Assembly: GCA_022457065.1 (NCBI GenBank)
Contig: JAJGBQ010000005.1
Location: 310,001-374,000 of the forward strand
Source: Curvularia sp. ZM96
Lineage: Eukaryota > Ascomycota > Dothideomycetes > Pleosporales > Pleosporaceae
Direction: 5' to 3'
DNA: 64,000 bases
Made by a program: the position numbers and the translations under genes. The notes beneath the pieces were generated by a model. It was given only the letters and a program-made list of their open reading frames with translations. It was not told where the DNA came from and searched no databases. Shown piece by piece: positions 54,526-64,000 of this stretch (its first letter is position 1; every line of letters begins with the position of its first letter).

Positions 54526-57221
54526 CTAAGCAACACCCAATCGCAGGCTGACAGCTCGTCGGTGAGCCTCCAACTCTTCGACGCGCGCTAGCTCCATGAC
54601 AGCAGGACCAACATTCTCGAGACCTTCCTTGGTAAGGTGGGAGCTCGTGATGTGCTTGACGTAGGAAGCGAGATTGACGCCCGAGTACTGCTTTGCGTAA
54701 CCATAGGTTGCTGTTTTTGTAGGTAAGATGTTAGTCAAAGTTTTGCGGAAGGCGAGAAGCAAGGGGAGGGGGATATGCAAACAGGAGAAAACTTACGTAG
54801 AGAGTGATTGACACCAGCAGAGTAGTCACCGACACTTTCTGGTGTCCACTGCCCGATAAACACACTGCCTGCGTTCTCAACCATCTCAGCCACCTTCTCT
54901 GCATCTTCGACTTGCAGGATAAGGTGCTCAGGGGCGTATTGGTTGCTGAGTTGCATGGCTTCTTCCATAGAGGCGACGCAGAGGGTGAAAGAGTGCTCGA
55001 TGGCGCCGCGTACAATATCTACACGTGGCAACGCTGTGGCCTGCTTGTGCAGCTCGTCTTCGATGGCGGTGAGCTGGTCCTGGTTGAGTCCGACGGCGAT
55101 CAGGATGACTTGCGAGTCGACGCCGTGCTCGGCCTGGCTCAGAAGATCCGAGGCGACGAAGGCTGGGTTGGCGGACGCATCTGCAATGACGAGAACTTCG
55201 CTTGGGCCTGCGGGCATGTCGATGCTAACGCCTGCGTTGGTGTCGTTGGAGACGTGCATCTTTGCGGCGGTAACGAATTGGTTGCCTGGTCCGAGGATCT
55301 TGTCTACCTTGGTCACGCTTTCAGTGCCGTAGGCCATGGCAGCAACGGCTTGCGCACCGCCGGCGAGGACAATGGATTCTGCGCCGACCTTGTGGGCGAC
55401 ATAGACAACTTCTGGAGTGACTTGGCCGTTGGACCTGGGCGGTGTGGCGAGGACAATCTTCTTGCAGCCGGCTACCATTGCAGGTACACCCAGCATGAGC
55501 GCAGTAGACGGAAGCACGGCAGTTCCACCAGGCACGTACAAGCCTACTCTCTCGATGGGACGCGCGAAACGAGAGCACACTATTCCGGGCATCGTCTCGA
55601 CTCTCAGTGGCTTGTCCTCCTTTTGCGCAGCGTGGAACTTTCTGATGTTTTCAAACGATACATCGATGGCTTTGGCAGTCTCTGGTGCGAGTTGCATGAG
55701 CTCTGGAGGGAAGGGCGCCTTAAGTACGGGAGAAGTCAATGATGTTGCCTTTTCAAACTTGTGCGTGTATTCCAGCAACGCAGCATCTCCACGTGTCTTG
55801 ACGGCTTCAATGATGGGACGGCAGATGCCCAGGATCTTATCGGTTGAGCGCTGAGATGGCCGTTGTAATGCAGAAGCAATCGTCTCTGGGGTTTCATCGG
55901 CGGTAACGTATCGCTTCATAGCGATGCGGCCATCCTTGATACCGGCTGGGTCGTCTTTGCTCTTTGGTACTGAGGCGGCCTCCTTGACCATTTCTTTGGT
56001 ACTTGAGTCGGTTGAAGCGCCATTTGTCGCTGGTTGCGCAACAAAAGCTGGCTTTGCGTCGCCTTGCCGCCTCTTGACCTTGATACTCTTAGCATCGAGA
56101 TTGCGCTCGACGTCTTCTAACGATACACCAGCAGCGACACATTTAGTCAGGGCAAAGTAGAAGAGATCGGCCGCCTCGAATGCAATTTCTTCCTTGGTGT
56201 TCGCGTCGCAGAGCTCAGTGGCCTCCTCGAGTATCTTGGCTCTCAAGAGCTGCGAGTCGTTGAACAGGCGGGCGGTATATGAGCCTTCTGGCGCCGACTC
56301 CTTACGGCTCTGCAGAGTCTTCTGTAACTTGGACAGTCCGCTGTAGTCGCCGAAGCAGGTGGGTGTCGCCAGATGGCAGAAGCCCCGACCCTTTTGTCGG
56401 ACGACAAAGCGCAGACAATCATTATCGCAGTCAAACGACAGTGAAATCAGCTCTTGAATGTCGCCGCTGCTTTCGCCCTTGTACCACAGACCGCGCTTCC
56501 GGCTTTGGTATACGCCCCGTCCTGTCTTCAAACTTTCTGCTACACTCTCCTGGCTACTGTATACAAGCCCGAGGGCGACACCCCGCTCGTCCGTCACAAG
56601 GGTGGTGAACAGGCCGTCGGGTCGGTCGCTCGTCGCATTGGCCATGAGCAGCTTGGCGACGCTCAACGCGCCAGGCTGTTTGGCGGGGTCGACGGTGAGT
56701 TTCTCGGCGGATACGATGGGGACTGCAGTCGTGTCTGCAAGCCCAAGCACAGTGTCCAAGTCCGGGCTCGCGAATGAGACGAAAACGGTTGTCTTGCAGT
56801 CTTTGAGCGCGACCTGTACTTGGTCAAAATTTTCAACCTGGTCCAGGTAGACGCTGGTTTGCGCATTGGCGACGCCATCCACGAGATCGTTTGCTGTGTT
56901 TCCAGCCAGGCATAGGACCGTCCTGTCGTTGTCGATCTTCAAGGTCTTGAGCTGGTCCAATTGCTGGCGAGTAACAAAAACCTTTGCGGCGCCAGCATCG
57001 AGGAGGGAGACAATGTCGTCGACGGATGTGAGAGCGGAAACATGGAGGTAGTTGGTGAAGCGGCCCACCGACTGCTTCAGATGGGCGAGGGTTTGGTCGA
57101 TGGTGTCATTGGTGACTTGGACGAAGACGTTGCCAACGAAAGACAGGGCCTGCGCATCCAGGCCGTTGGGTTGGTCTTTGTATGTGGCCAGGTCAATGGC
57201 AGCAACCAGTGCGACAGCCAT
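54526..57221 (-). CDS. HIS4: Trifunctional histidine biosynthesis protein HIS4
   Basis: Exons 57221-54797 and 54710-54526 (86-nt intron) encode 869 aa. Residues 1-230 are the divergent N-terminal region, then phosphoribosyl-AMP cyclohydrolase (LWYKGESSGDIQEL, FDCDNDCLRFVVRQKG), phosphoribosyl-ATP pyrophosphohydrolase (KILEEATELCDANTKEEIAF, EAADLFYFAL) and, from about 430, histidinol dehydrogenase (RVGLYVPGGTAVLPSTALM, KILGPGNQFVTAAKM, DMPAGPSEVLVIAD, LLSQAEHGVDSQVILI, NQYAPEHL). It catalyses steps 2, 3 and the last two of histidine synthesis. A near-consensus Gcn4/CPC1 site, TGAGTCG, lies at 57297-57303, 76 bp upstream of the start, fitting general amino-acid control. The frame is open upstream of the ATG, but only from non-ATG codons. 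Confidence 0.97.
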
Positions 57222-57872
57222 TTTGTACGATATTCGGTGTGTGCCTGGAGCAATGGGATGCGCGGGCACTCACAGCAGCAGATAGTCAGACAAGCATGAG
57301 TCGACTGCTGGAAAAAGTCCAGACAGGCCGACTGACTACCGAGTTGAGCCGCGGGGTCCATCCAATCTGCCCCGCCATATCCATGACGCCACCGCCGCCG
57401 CCCGCTGCATCGCGCCCTCGGCCGACGACACAGCTGTGCATCCTCGTATGCTGCGACAGGCCATATCATACGTAAGCGGGGAACGCACCAACAAGGCGCA
57501 GCCAATTCAGGATTACTATACCCAATGGCAGCCCACCCAAGCATCAACTACACCAAAAGACAAGAGAGCGGGGTAGGAGCTGAGAAGAGGTTTGCTGATA
57601 CAGCTGCTCAGCTCGATACTCATAGAAGCAAATGAATGCTTCAACCTGCAGGAGGGGTTGGCGACCCTCCGACATGGCCCGCTCATTTGACCGGATAGTC
57701 TGGCTTCCATGTTCCGTAATCCATGAGCTGTCCTATATGCCTAGTGCTGCAATATCCCGCGCGTATCATCTTACATGCGTATATAAGGCTTGCCTATGGT
57801 CTCACTGAACATGCAATCACTTCTACTACTCATCATTCATCCCCAAAACCCAAATTACGCCTTACCACAATC
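57222..57872. promoter_or_regulatory. Divergent promoter region of HIS4 and epoxide hydrolase
   Basis: These 651 bp separate divergent genes. TGAGTCG at 57297-57303 is one base from the Gcn4/CPC1 site TGAGTCA. No gene is seen. Confidence 0.5.
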
Positions 57873-59120
57873 ATGTCCTACTCTCCGCCAGACTCTGCGA
57901 AGCCGTTCACACTCAACATCTCCGACGAGGACCTGTCCGAGTGGAGACAGCTCCTCCAGCTCTCTAGGCTTGCCCCAGAAACATGGGAGGGCAATCAACA
58001 AGACCGCCGCTTTGGTGTGACCCACCAGTGGCTCTCCGAGACAAAGGACTATTGGCTCAACAAGTATGATTGGCGCGCGACAGAAAAACACATCAATTCT
58101 TTCGCCAACTACAAGATGCAGATTGAGAGCGTGGACTTGCATTTTGTCGCTCTCTTCTCCGAAAAGAAGGATGCTATTCCAATCATGTTCATGCACGGCT
58201 GGCCTGGAAGTTTCATCGAATTCCTGCCTATGATAGAGTTGATCAAAACAAAGTATTCCACCAAGGACTTGCCGTATCACATCGTCGTACCTTCGTTGCC
58301 AGGATATATTCTTAGCACCTACCAGTCCGTTGACAAGGGATGGACTCTTGAGGATTCTTCTCGCGTCATGCACCAGCTCATGTTGAACCTGGGCTTCAAT
58401 AAATACCTCGTCCAAGGAGGAGACGTAGGAAGTTTCACATCGCGAATCATATGTGCGCAATATGACGCTTGCGTTGGAATGCATTGTAAGCCAAGATGCA
58501 GACTATTCACTGCCACTATACTAATGTTATCAGTGAACATGGTAACTACTACTGCCAAGCCGGACCAAAATACAGTCGTGACTGTGCAGGAGCAAGAGAC
58601 GCTCGGCCGGGCGCAGAAGTGGTTGGCTACGGGTACGGCTTATGCTCAAGAGCACGCTACGAGGCCAAGTACCATTGGCCATGTGCTGAGTTCGAACCCA
58701 CTTGCAACCTTGGCATGGTATGTGTTGCTGTTTCTAGGGATTCATGTAAAGATGAACTAAACATCAGCGTATAGGATCGGAGAGAAGATGTTGGAATGGA
58801 CGGACGATGACCCGTCGCTCGACACCATCCTGACAAACGTCTCCCTTTACTGGTTCACCTCTTGTTTCCCCTCCTGTCTCTATCCTTACCGCCTACTGTT
58901 TGACCCAGCCCGCCCGGAGATGCCAAAGACAGACAAGCCTTTGGGTTACTCGGTCTTTCCATCGGAGCTGATGATAGCCGTCAAGAGTCTCTTGGAAAAG
59001 GAGGCCAACTTGGTCTTCTACAAGCGACACGAGCGAGGTGGGCATTTTGCGGCCTTGGAGAAGCCGGCAGAGCTGTGGGAGGATGTAGAGGAGTTCGTGG
59101 GCAAGGCCTGGAAGGTATGA
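57873..59120 (+). CDS. Epoxide hydrolase (microsomal-type alpha/beta hydrolase)
   Basis: Exons 57873-58485, 58534-58717 and 58775-59120 encode 380 aa over introns of 48 and 57 nt. The N-terminal EHN region has LSEWRQLLQLSRLAPETW and YWLNKYDWRATEKHINSF. FMHGWPGSFIEF is the oxyanion HGWP motif. The nucleophile elbow is YLVQGGDVGSF, with Asp as nucleophile. The catalytic histidine lies in ERGGHFAALEKP near the end. These enzymes open epoxides to diols and serve detoxification or juvenile hormone-like and secondary metabolite turnover. No signal peptide is seen. Residues of the lid (SLYWFTSCFPSCLYPYR) fit the family. Confidence 0.92.
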
Positions 59121-60439
59121 GACTACCGAGAGGCATGTCACAGCACGCACGCACTGTCGGCCGACTGACTCGACAAAGGGCTCTTCTACGCCGTCGAGAT
59201 TGTAGTCGCCCGGCAGTTGTTTGGTACATTGGGCCAAAGAGTGCATAGGAGAAGACTCGCGTGGCGTCGCGTAGCATCGCGTAGATCCTAATCAGGTAGC
59301 TCAGGGTATTTTGGCTCAACACGCTAGGCAACAAGTGGTAGGTAGGCGCCACCGTAGAAGAATCCATCCCTTTGTCGCGCGTCTTGGCCCCCAAGCCTCC
59401 CGCTACATCGGATTTGTGCCGTATCTACTTCGTACTTCGTAGGACAATCTCCATCAAGGCGACTGGAACGAAAACGCCGTGTACAGGCACCACTAACCAT
59501 CGCTAGCCATCTGATGTACGGAGTACGGAGTACCCTTACATACACATGGCCATCCGCGTAATCGGATCGCATCCGCTTCTCGGCCTCATTGCACCGAGGC
59601 ATGACGCAAAGGACGCACATGGCCCCCGCCCTTCTCCGCACCATCCCTGGCCCTCTTCCTGGCGAATACACCGACATCCTTCATGACTAGCAAACGCCCC
59701 GACCCGATGGCTGGCGTCAGTGCATGGCAAAGTACGAACGACTGCCATGACTACCATGGCCTACACCATGTGCGGAGATGGCTTGAGTACTGATAGGACT
59801 TGTTTCCGAATGGTTCTCAACAATTCGGTTTCTCTCACCGGGTCCGCCAACCGGCTAGCACGAGCTACAGCCTGTCACTTGAGCTCCAGCTACTGTACGT
59901 TGCTGTCTAGCTTTTCATCGGCGGTTTTTTTTGGTGCAACCTTTTTTAGACAAGCACCCTTCTACGGACGTCGAGGAAATGGCCTGTGACCGGCGCAGGG
60001 TCAACTCCACTATCACTAACAAGATACGAAGAACAAAAAATGCAAAGGTCGCTAGCTACCCAAGATCGTCCAAGACAATTTCCTTATGCAAGCATCCCGG
60101 TACCTAGGGAGCGTCGTGTAACACTAAACCTATTAGGTAGTTAATATATTCCAGGAACCCCACTACTCCAGTTCCAGGTTTCTGCATGTCCCCACGGATC
60201 TTGACGTTGTTTTTAGCCGTCGCGGCAGCCTGTACTCGCCCGTCGTCCCTGCATGGGTGCCGACCTACACTCGGTCCAGGCTCTGATATGCATTGATCCC
60301 ACTTCTCTCAAGCCACAATGGTGACGCTAATTATCTGCCGTGCCAGAGCCCCAATTTTGGAGACCCATAAAGAGGAGGCCCAACCTGGGGCGCTTCAATC
60401 GAGGCAGTGAAGCTATCCTTCATCATCCCATTCTTCAAG
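59121..60439. other. Intergenic, no gene recognised
   Basis: About 1.3 kb without a supported gene. The short tandem TACGGAGTACGGAGTAC at about 59517-59533 is a simple palindromic repeat. Frames on the minus strand at 59324-59757 lack motifs. The last 200 bp are probably the promoter of the esterase gene. Confidence 0.5.
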
Positions 60440-62098
60440 ATGAGGCTCCAACAATCACTCAAGGCCACTCTGCTTGGCGCATCGCCCGCTCTCGCCTATC
60501 CTCAGGCCAGAGGTACTGCCGATTTCAACTCAAAGTGCGCCGATCTCGCCTCCTCTCTTGAGATTGACGGCGGTGTGGTTCACACTGCCGAGTTTGTCGC
60601 TGCGGGTACCAACTTTTCGGCACCCGTTTACGATCAGACATGCGCCACCGCAGATCAAGTCATCAAGGCCGACATGTGTCGAGTCGCCCTCTATGTCGCG
60701 ACCTCTGCACGATCCGGATTCAACATGGAAGCATGGCTGCCGTCCAACTGGTCGGGACGATTCCTCGGAACTGGTAACGGCGGTCTGAATGGATGTATCG
60801 ATTATGATGCCTTGACCTACACAGCTGGGCTAGGTTTCGCGTCCGTAGGAACCAACAACGGACACAACGGTACAAGTGGCTTGCCATTCCTGAACAACCC
60901 CGACGTCATTGAGGACTTTGCATACCGAGCGTAAGCTTCTTCTCCCTAGACTCAGTCACCTAAGCTAACCATTCACAGTCTACGCAATGGTGCCCTTGTC
61001 GGAAAGCAAATCACCAAGGAATTTTATGGCCAGCCCCAGAACAAGGCCTACTATCTTGGATGCTCAACTGGTGGACGACAGGGCTTCAAGATGGCTCAAG
61101 ATTTCGCAGATGAGTGGGATGGTATCGTTGCTGGTGCCCCTGCTTTCTCCTTCAACAACCTGACTTCATGGTCCGGTCATTTCTATCCTCTTACAGGCCC
61201 ACGCAACTCATCGAGATTTGTTTCAGAAGCAAAATGGGTGACAGTCCATCTTGATGTCTTGAAGCAATGCGATAACATTGATGGTTCCAAAGATGGTATC
61301 CTGGAGGACCCATTGCTTTGCAAGTACGACCCCTCGGGTTTGGCTTGCAAGGGAGGCAACAGCACCGATGCTTGCCTCACGCCTGATGAGCTTGCCACAG
61401 TAAAAGCTGTCTACGAACCACTCCTAAACGCCCAAGGAGATTTGGTGTACCCACGCCTCAACCCCGGTGCTGAGATCATCGCCTCTTTTGCGCTCTTCAA
61501 CGGAATGCCTTTTGCTTACGGCCAAGATTGGTTCCGCTATGTCATTTACAACGACACTACTTGGGACCCTCTTACCCTAGGCCCCAAGGACTACGACTTT
61601 GCTGCAAAATTGAACCCTGCAGGCATCGAGACCTTCAAGGGAGATCTCAGTGGTGCAAAGGAGAGTGGCACCAAGATTCTACACTGGCACGGTACTTCCG
61701 ATTTTATCATCTCCAGCGACAACAGTGCTAGATACTACGAACATGTGCGCTCTACCATGGGTCTTTCACCCCACCAGCTGGACGAATTCTACCGTTACTT
61801 CCACGTCAGTGGCACTGGCCACTGCTCAGGAGGAGATGGTGCATACGCCATTGGACAAAACGGCGATGCGGTCAATGGCTACGACCCCAAGCACAACATT
61901 CTCATGGCTATGGTCGACTGGGTAGAGAAGGGCAACGCACCCAAGGCCATTGTTGGTACAAAGTACGTCAACGACACCCAGTCTCTTGGCGTCGACTTTG
62001 AACGCGCACACTGCAAATACCCCAAGAGCAATTTCTACAAGGGCCATGGTGACCCCAAATTTGCTAAGAACTGGAAGTGCAAGGATGTTAGGAAGTAG
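60440..62098 (+). CDS. Secreted feruloyl esterase B / tannase family
   Basis: Exons 60440-60930 and 60979-62098 (48-nt intron, GTAAGC/CAG) encode 536 aa. MRLQQSLKATLLGASPALA is a signal peptide. The nucleophile motif is YYLGCSTGGRQGFK (CS, with Ser nucleophile) and the matching histidine is in GTGHCSGGDG (HC); together with the charge-relay Asp of the TSDFIISSDN region they form the CS-D-HC arrangement of this family. WHGTSD and calcium-site-like NIDGSKDGILEDPLLC are also typical. The enzyme releases ferulic or gallic acid esters from plant cell walls, in keeping with a plant-associated fungus. ATG 60440 is the first Met in frame. Confidence 0.94.
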
Positions 62099-63087
62099 GA
62101 CTATGCCTACATCTCGTATACGGAAAAGATACGAAGAATGACTACGTAATGAATTGATAGGTGAAATAATAGTTAATCAATAACTTCTCTCACTTCTACA
62201 ATTGCCAGCAAAGATGCTCAACCAAGGATCTCGTCATTTTTCTTTCTTTATCCTTTGGTTTTGCTGAAGGGATAAGGTGCTGTTAGACTGCGGACCGCAC
62301 CGCTTACCAGCGATTCCGAACCCTGTCAGCCGCACAACGTCATCCCGCTACTGTGCACTCTGATGACGAACGGCTGAAAACCCCTGGTGTATCCAGGGTA
62401 AGCCCAGTATATCGCCTTGCAGCTTGAAAGCATAGACCACAGAGTAGGAGAAATCCGAAGAGCACTTGACAACGGCGATTAGGATACACAAACGGTTTCG
62501 GGCCGCGGACTGCATGGCTCAAGAGCGGCGCTATTGGCTTACGTACTCCGTAGAGCTAACATGTTTGACAGACGGAGCTGGATACCTCTTTAGTCCATAC
62601 CGGCAATATACGCACCGCGCCAAATTTCAGGAGCACTCTTACTAGACGGTATATGGATTGTTTCGTGCCGCTACAAAATCCAGAGCAGTCCGGGAATGTC
62701 GCATTCCAGCCATGGTTGACATGACGTTGCAACTGTCAATGTCGTCGAGCCTAGCAGCACCTTGAGAGCATCACCAAGGGGACTTCTCACTGTACAGTGA
62801 CACTGCTTGTAAGCCCATGAGTCGAACCACAATGTTCCTCGGCTCAACGGCTCCTGTTTCGAATACCCCGCAAAACGCTTCACGGCGCCATGGCGGAGAT
62901 GAGAAAGTCCAAGCCTTTGCACCCTGGGCGTCAGCCACCACCACGCACCCAGACGTTCAGGCACACTACGAAAGATATGGCATCTAATATATAAAGAGTG
63001 CCTCTCTTGTCGAATTCCGATGCATACACCAAAATCCAATATTTCAAGGGGTCCTTCCTCGGAGACATTGTCCAACGTCCAACAACC
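62099..63087. other. Intergenic, no gene recognised
   Basis: This holds the 3' flank of the esterase and the upstream region of the lipocalin-like gene. No gene or repeat is seen. Confidence 0.5.
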
Positions 63088-63645
63088 ATGCTACTCACCA
63101 TTCCGATTGCAGTCCTCGCCTCCGTCGCTGCAGCCCTGCCAGCGTCCCCACCCGCGCCTGGCTCAGAGATTCTCAGCTCGCTAGCCGGCAGCTACTCTCT
63201 CGTCAACACCTCGAGCACGCTCAACAACGTGCCCATCCCCGATGCCACATACGGCGAGCACCCCGTCGGCATGCTCATCTACACAGCCACAGGCTTCATG
63301 AGCGCCACCCTCACGGCCACAGAAAAAGAGTTCCGCCCCCCATTACCGTTTCCCTTCCAGCCAAACGATACAGACGCCGACTGGGCGCTCGTCGGAAAAC
63401 ACAGCATTGGGTATGCGGGCCCGTTCCGCATCAATACTGCGCTTCCGGCGACGGCGACAGAGGGCCAGTTGTTCCACGGACCATTGACGGTCGCGAATGT
63501 GCCGACAATGGTGGGACAGGAACATAGGAGGAATTATACGGTTGTCCAGCAGCAGGAAGAGGGCAAGACAGTTACGTACCTGAAGATTGGGAGTGAGCGC
63601 GGAGGTGGATACCGTGGTGTGCTTTGGTGGAGGCGATTGGACTAG
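63088..63645 (+). CDS. Secreted lipocalin-like domain protein
   Basis: A single exon encodes 185 aa. MLLTIPIAVLASVAAALPAS is a signal peptide. The rest fits the lipocalin-like (Lipocalin_5) family: SSLAGSYSLVNTSSTLNN, GEHPVGMLIYTATGFMSATL, DWALVGKHSIGYAGPFRI and TYLKIGSERGG, a small beta-barrel found alone or next to secondary metabolite genes in fungi. The reading frame is open upstream of ATG 63088, but that part has no ATG. Ligand unknown. Confidence 0.83.
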   Translation: MLLTIPIAVLASVAAALPASPPAPGSEILSSLAGSYSLVNTSSTLNNVPIPDATYGEHPVGMLIYTATGFMSATLTATEKEFRPPLPFPFQPNDTDADWALVGKHSIGYAGPFRINTALPATATEGQLFHGPLTVANVPTMVGQEHRRNYTVVQQQEEGKTVTYLKIGSERGGGYRGVLWWRRLD

Positions 63646-64000
63646 GTGAGGGGGGCTCTTTTTCCCCTTCTGGTAAGGTCTTAGATTCACGAGAATAGAG
63701 AGCATCTTGGCGTTTTATTGCAATATGCGCGAATTTTTCTTCCCAAAGAATTACCATTACGAGAACACGGTTTTGCTGCAATTGCGCTGTTTACTGACTT
63801 GCATTGTTTTTCTTGTCAAACATGTCGGTCCGCCGGGATGGGTTTAGCGCTGCATTTGCGTTAAAGGGGGAGGCAATCCCAGTCTCATATTAAGCCATGT
63901 AATATCGATACTTTGGTCCTCTTAAGAACAGGCTGCGGCGAACAAGAACGCCAAATTTCGGATACCGCATTAAATTAGGGGGAATGATCCAGTTTTTTTT
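63646..64000. other. 3' flank at window end
   Basis: No gene is seen. The window ends in a short poly-T run. Confidence 0.5.

Noticed and set aside
54804..55742. 312-aa plus-strand frame
   Set aside because: Antisense to the histidinol dehydrogenase part of HIS4.
1..64000. CRISPR array
   Set aside because: No spaced direct repeats of suitable size are seen; the only array is the contiguous 18-bp coding minisatellite, and the DNA is fungal.

Overview
The window looks like a filamentous ascomycete nuclear contig, most likely a dothideomycete of the order Pleosporales. Genes are split by short introns of 37-170 nt with GTAAGT/GTATGT donors, CTAAC or CTGAC branch points and AG acceptors. It carries fungal-type HIS4, MCR1, FRG1 and HRD3 genes, fungal HET, STAND and BTB genes, and a Fot1/pogo-like transposon with C-to-T and G-to-A decay typical of repeat-induced point mutation (RIP). 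The transposon is exactly 1845 bp between its TA duplications, which matches my memory of the Parastagonospora nodorum element Pixie. I treat species assignment as tentative.

Layout. 1-0.6 kb: 3'-truncated membrane acyltransferase-like gene. 0.6-7.9 kb: gene-poor accessory DNA with a secreted cysteine-rich gene built from micro-exons (3992-4576) and the transposon (5110-6954). 7.9-14.9 kb: ordinary genes (acyltransferase 3, 2-oxoglutarate oxygenase-like, FRG1, MCR1). 15-46 kb: AT-rich accessory region with a HerA/FtsK-like ATPase, a BTB protein, a small secreted protein, and then the island described next. 47-63.6 kb: conserved genes (HRD3/SEL1, MFS transporter, CCHC zinc-knuckle protein, HIS4, epoxide hydrolase, feruloyl esterase, lipocalin-like protein).

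The most interesting part is 24.8-43.7 kb. It holds, in order, a CYTH triphosphatase (one stop), a UMP-CMP-kinase-like gene (intact), a fungal viperin/RSAD2 (four stops) head-to-head with that kinase, an AAA_28-type P-loop protein (broken), an FtsJ-like RNA methyltransferase (four stops), an RNase III domain protein (two adjacent stops), a HET protein (four stops) and an intact Goodbye-NACHT STAND receptor. Viperin makes the chain terminator ddhCTP from CTP in animals and related nucleotides in prokaryotes, and vertebrate RSAD2 also lies head-to-head with a CMP kinase gene (CMPK2). The other members act on nucleotides or RNA or belong to fungal self/non-self recognition. I read this as a fungal antiviral or allorecognition island that has been largely switched off here by point mutation. 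Most of the stops in the nucleotide/RNA genes are what CpA-to-TpA change of Gln or Trp codons would give. Functional linkage is inference.

Exon boundaries were read by eye and checked only for frame and splice consensus. No homology search was possible, so family names rest on recognised motifs.
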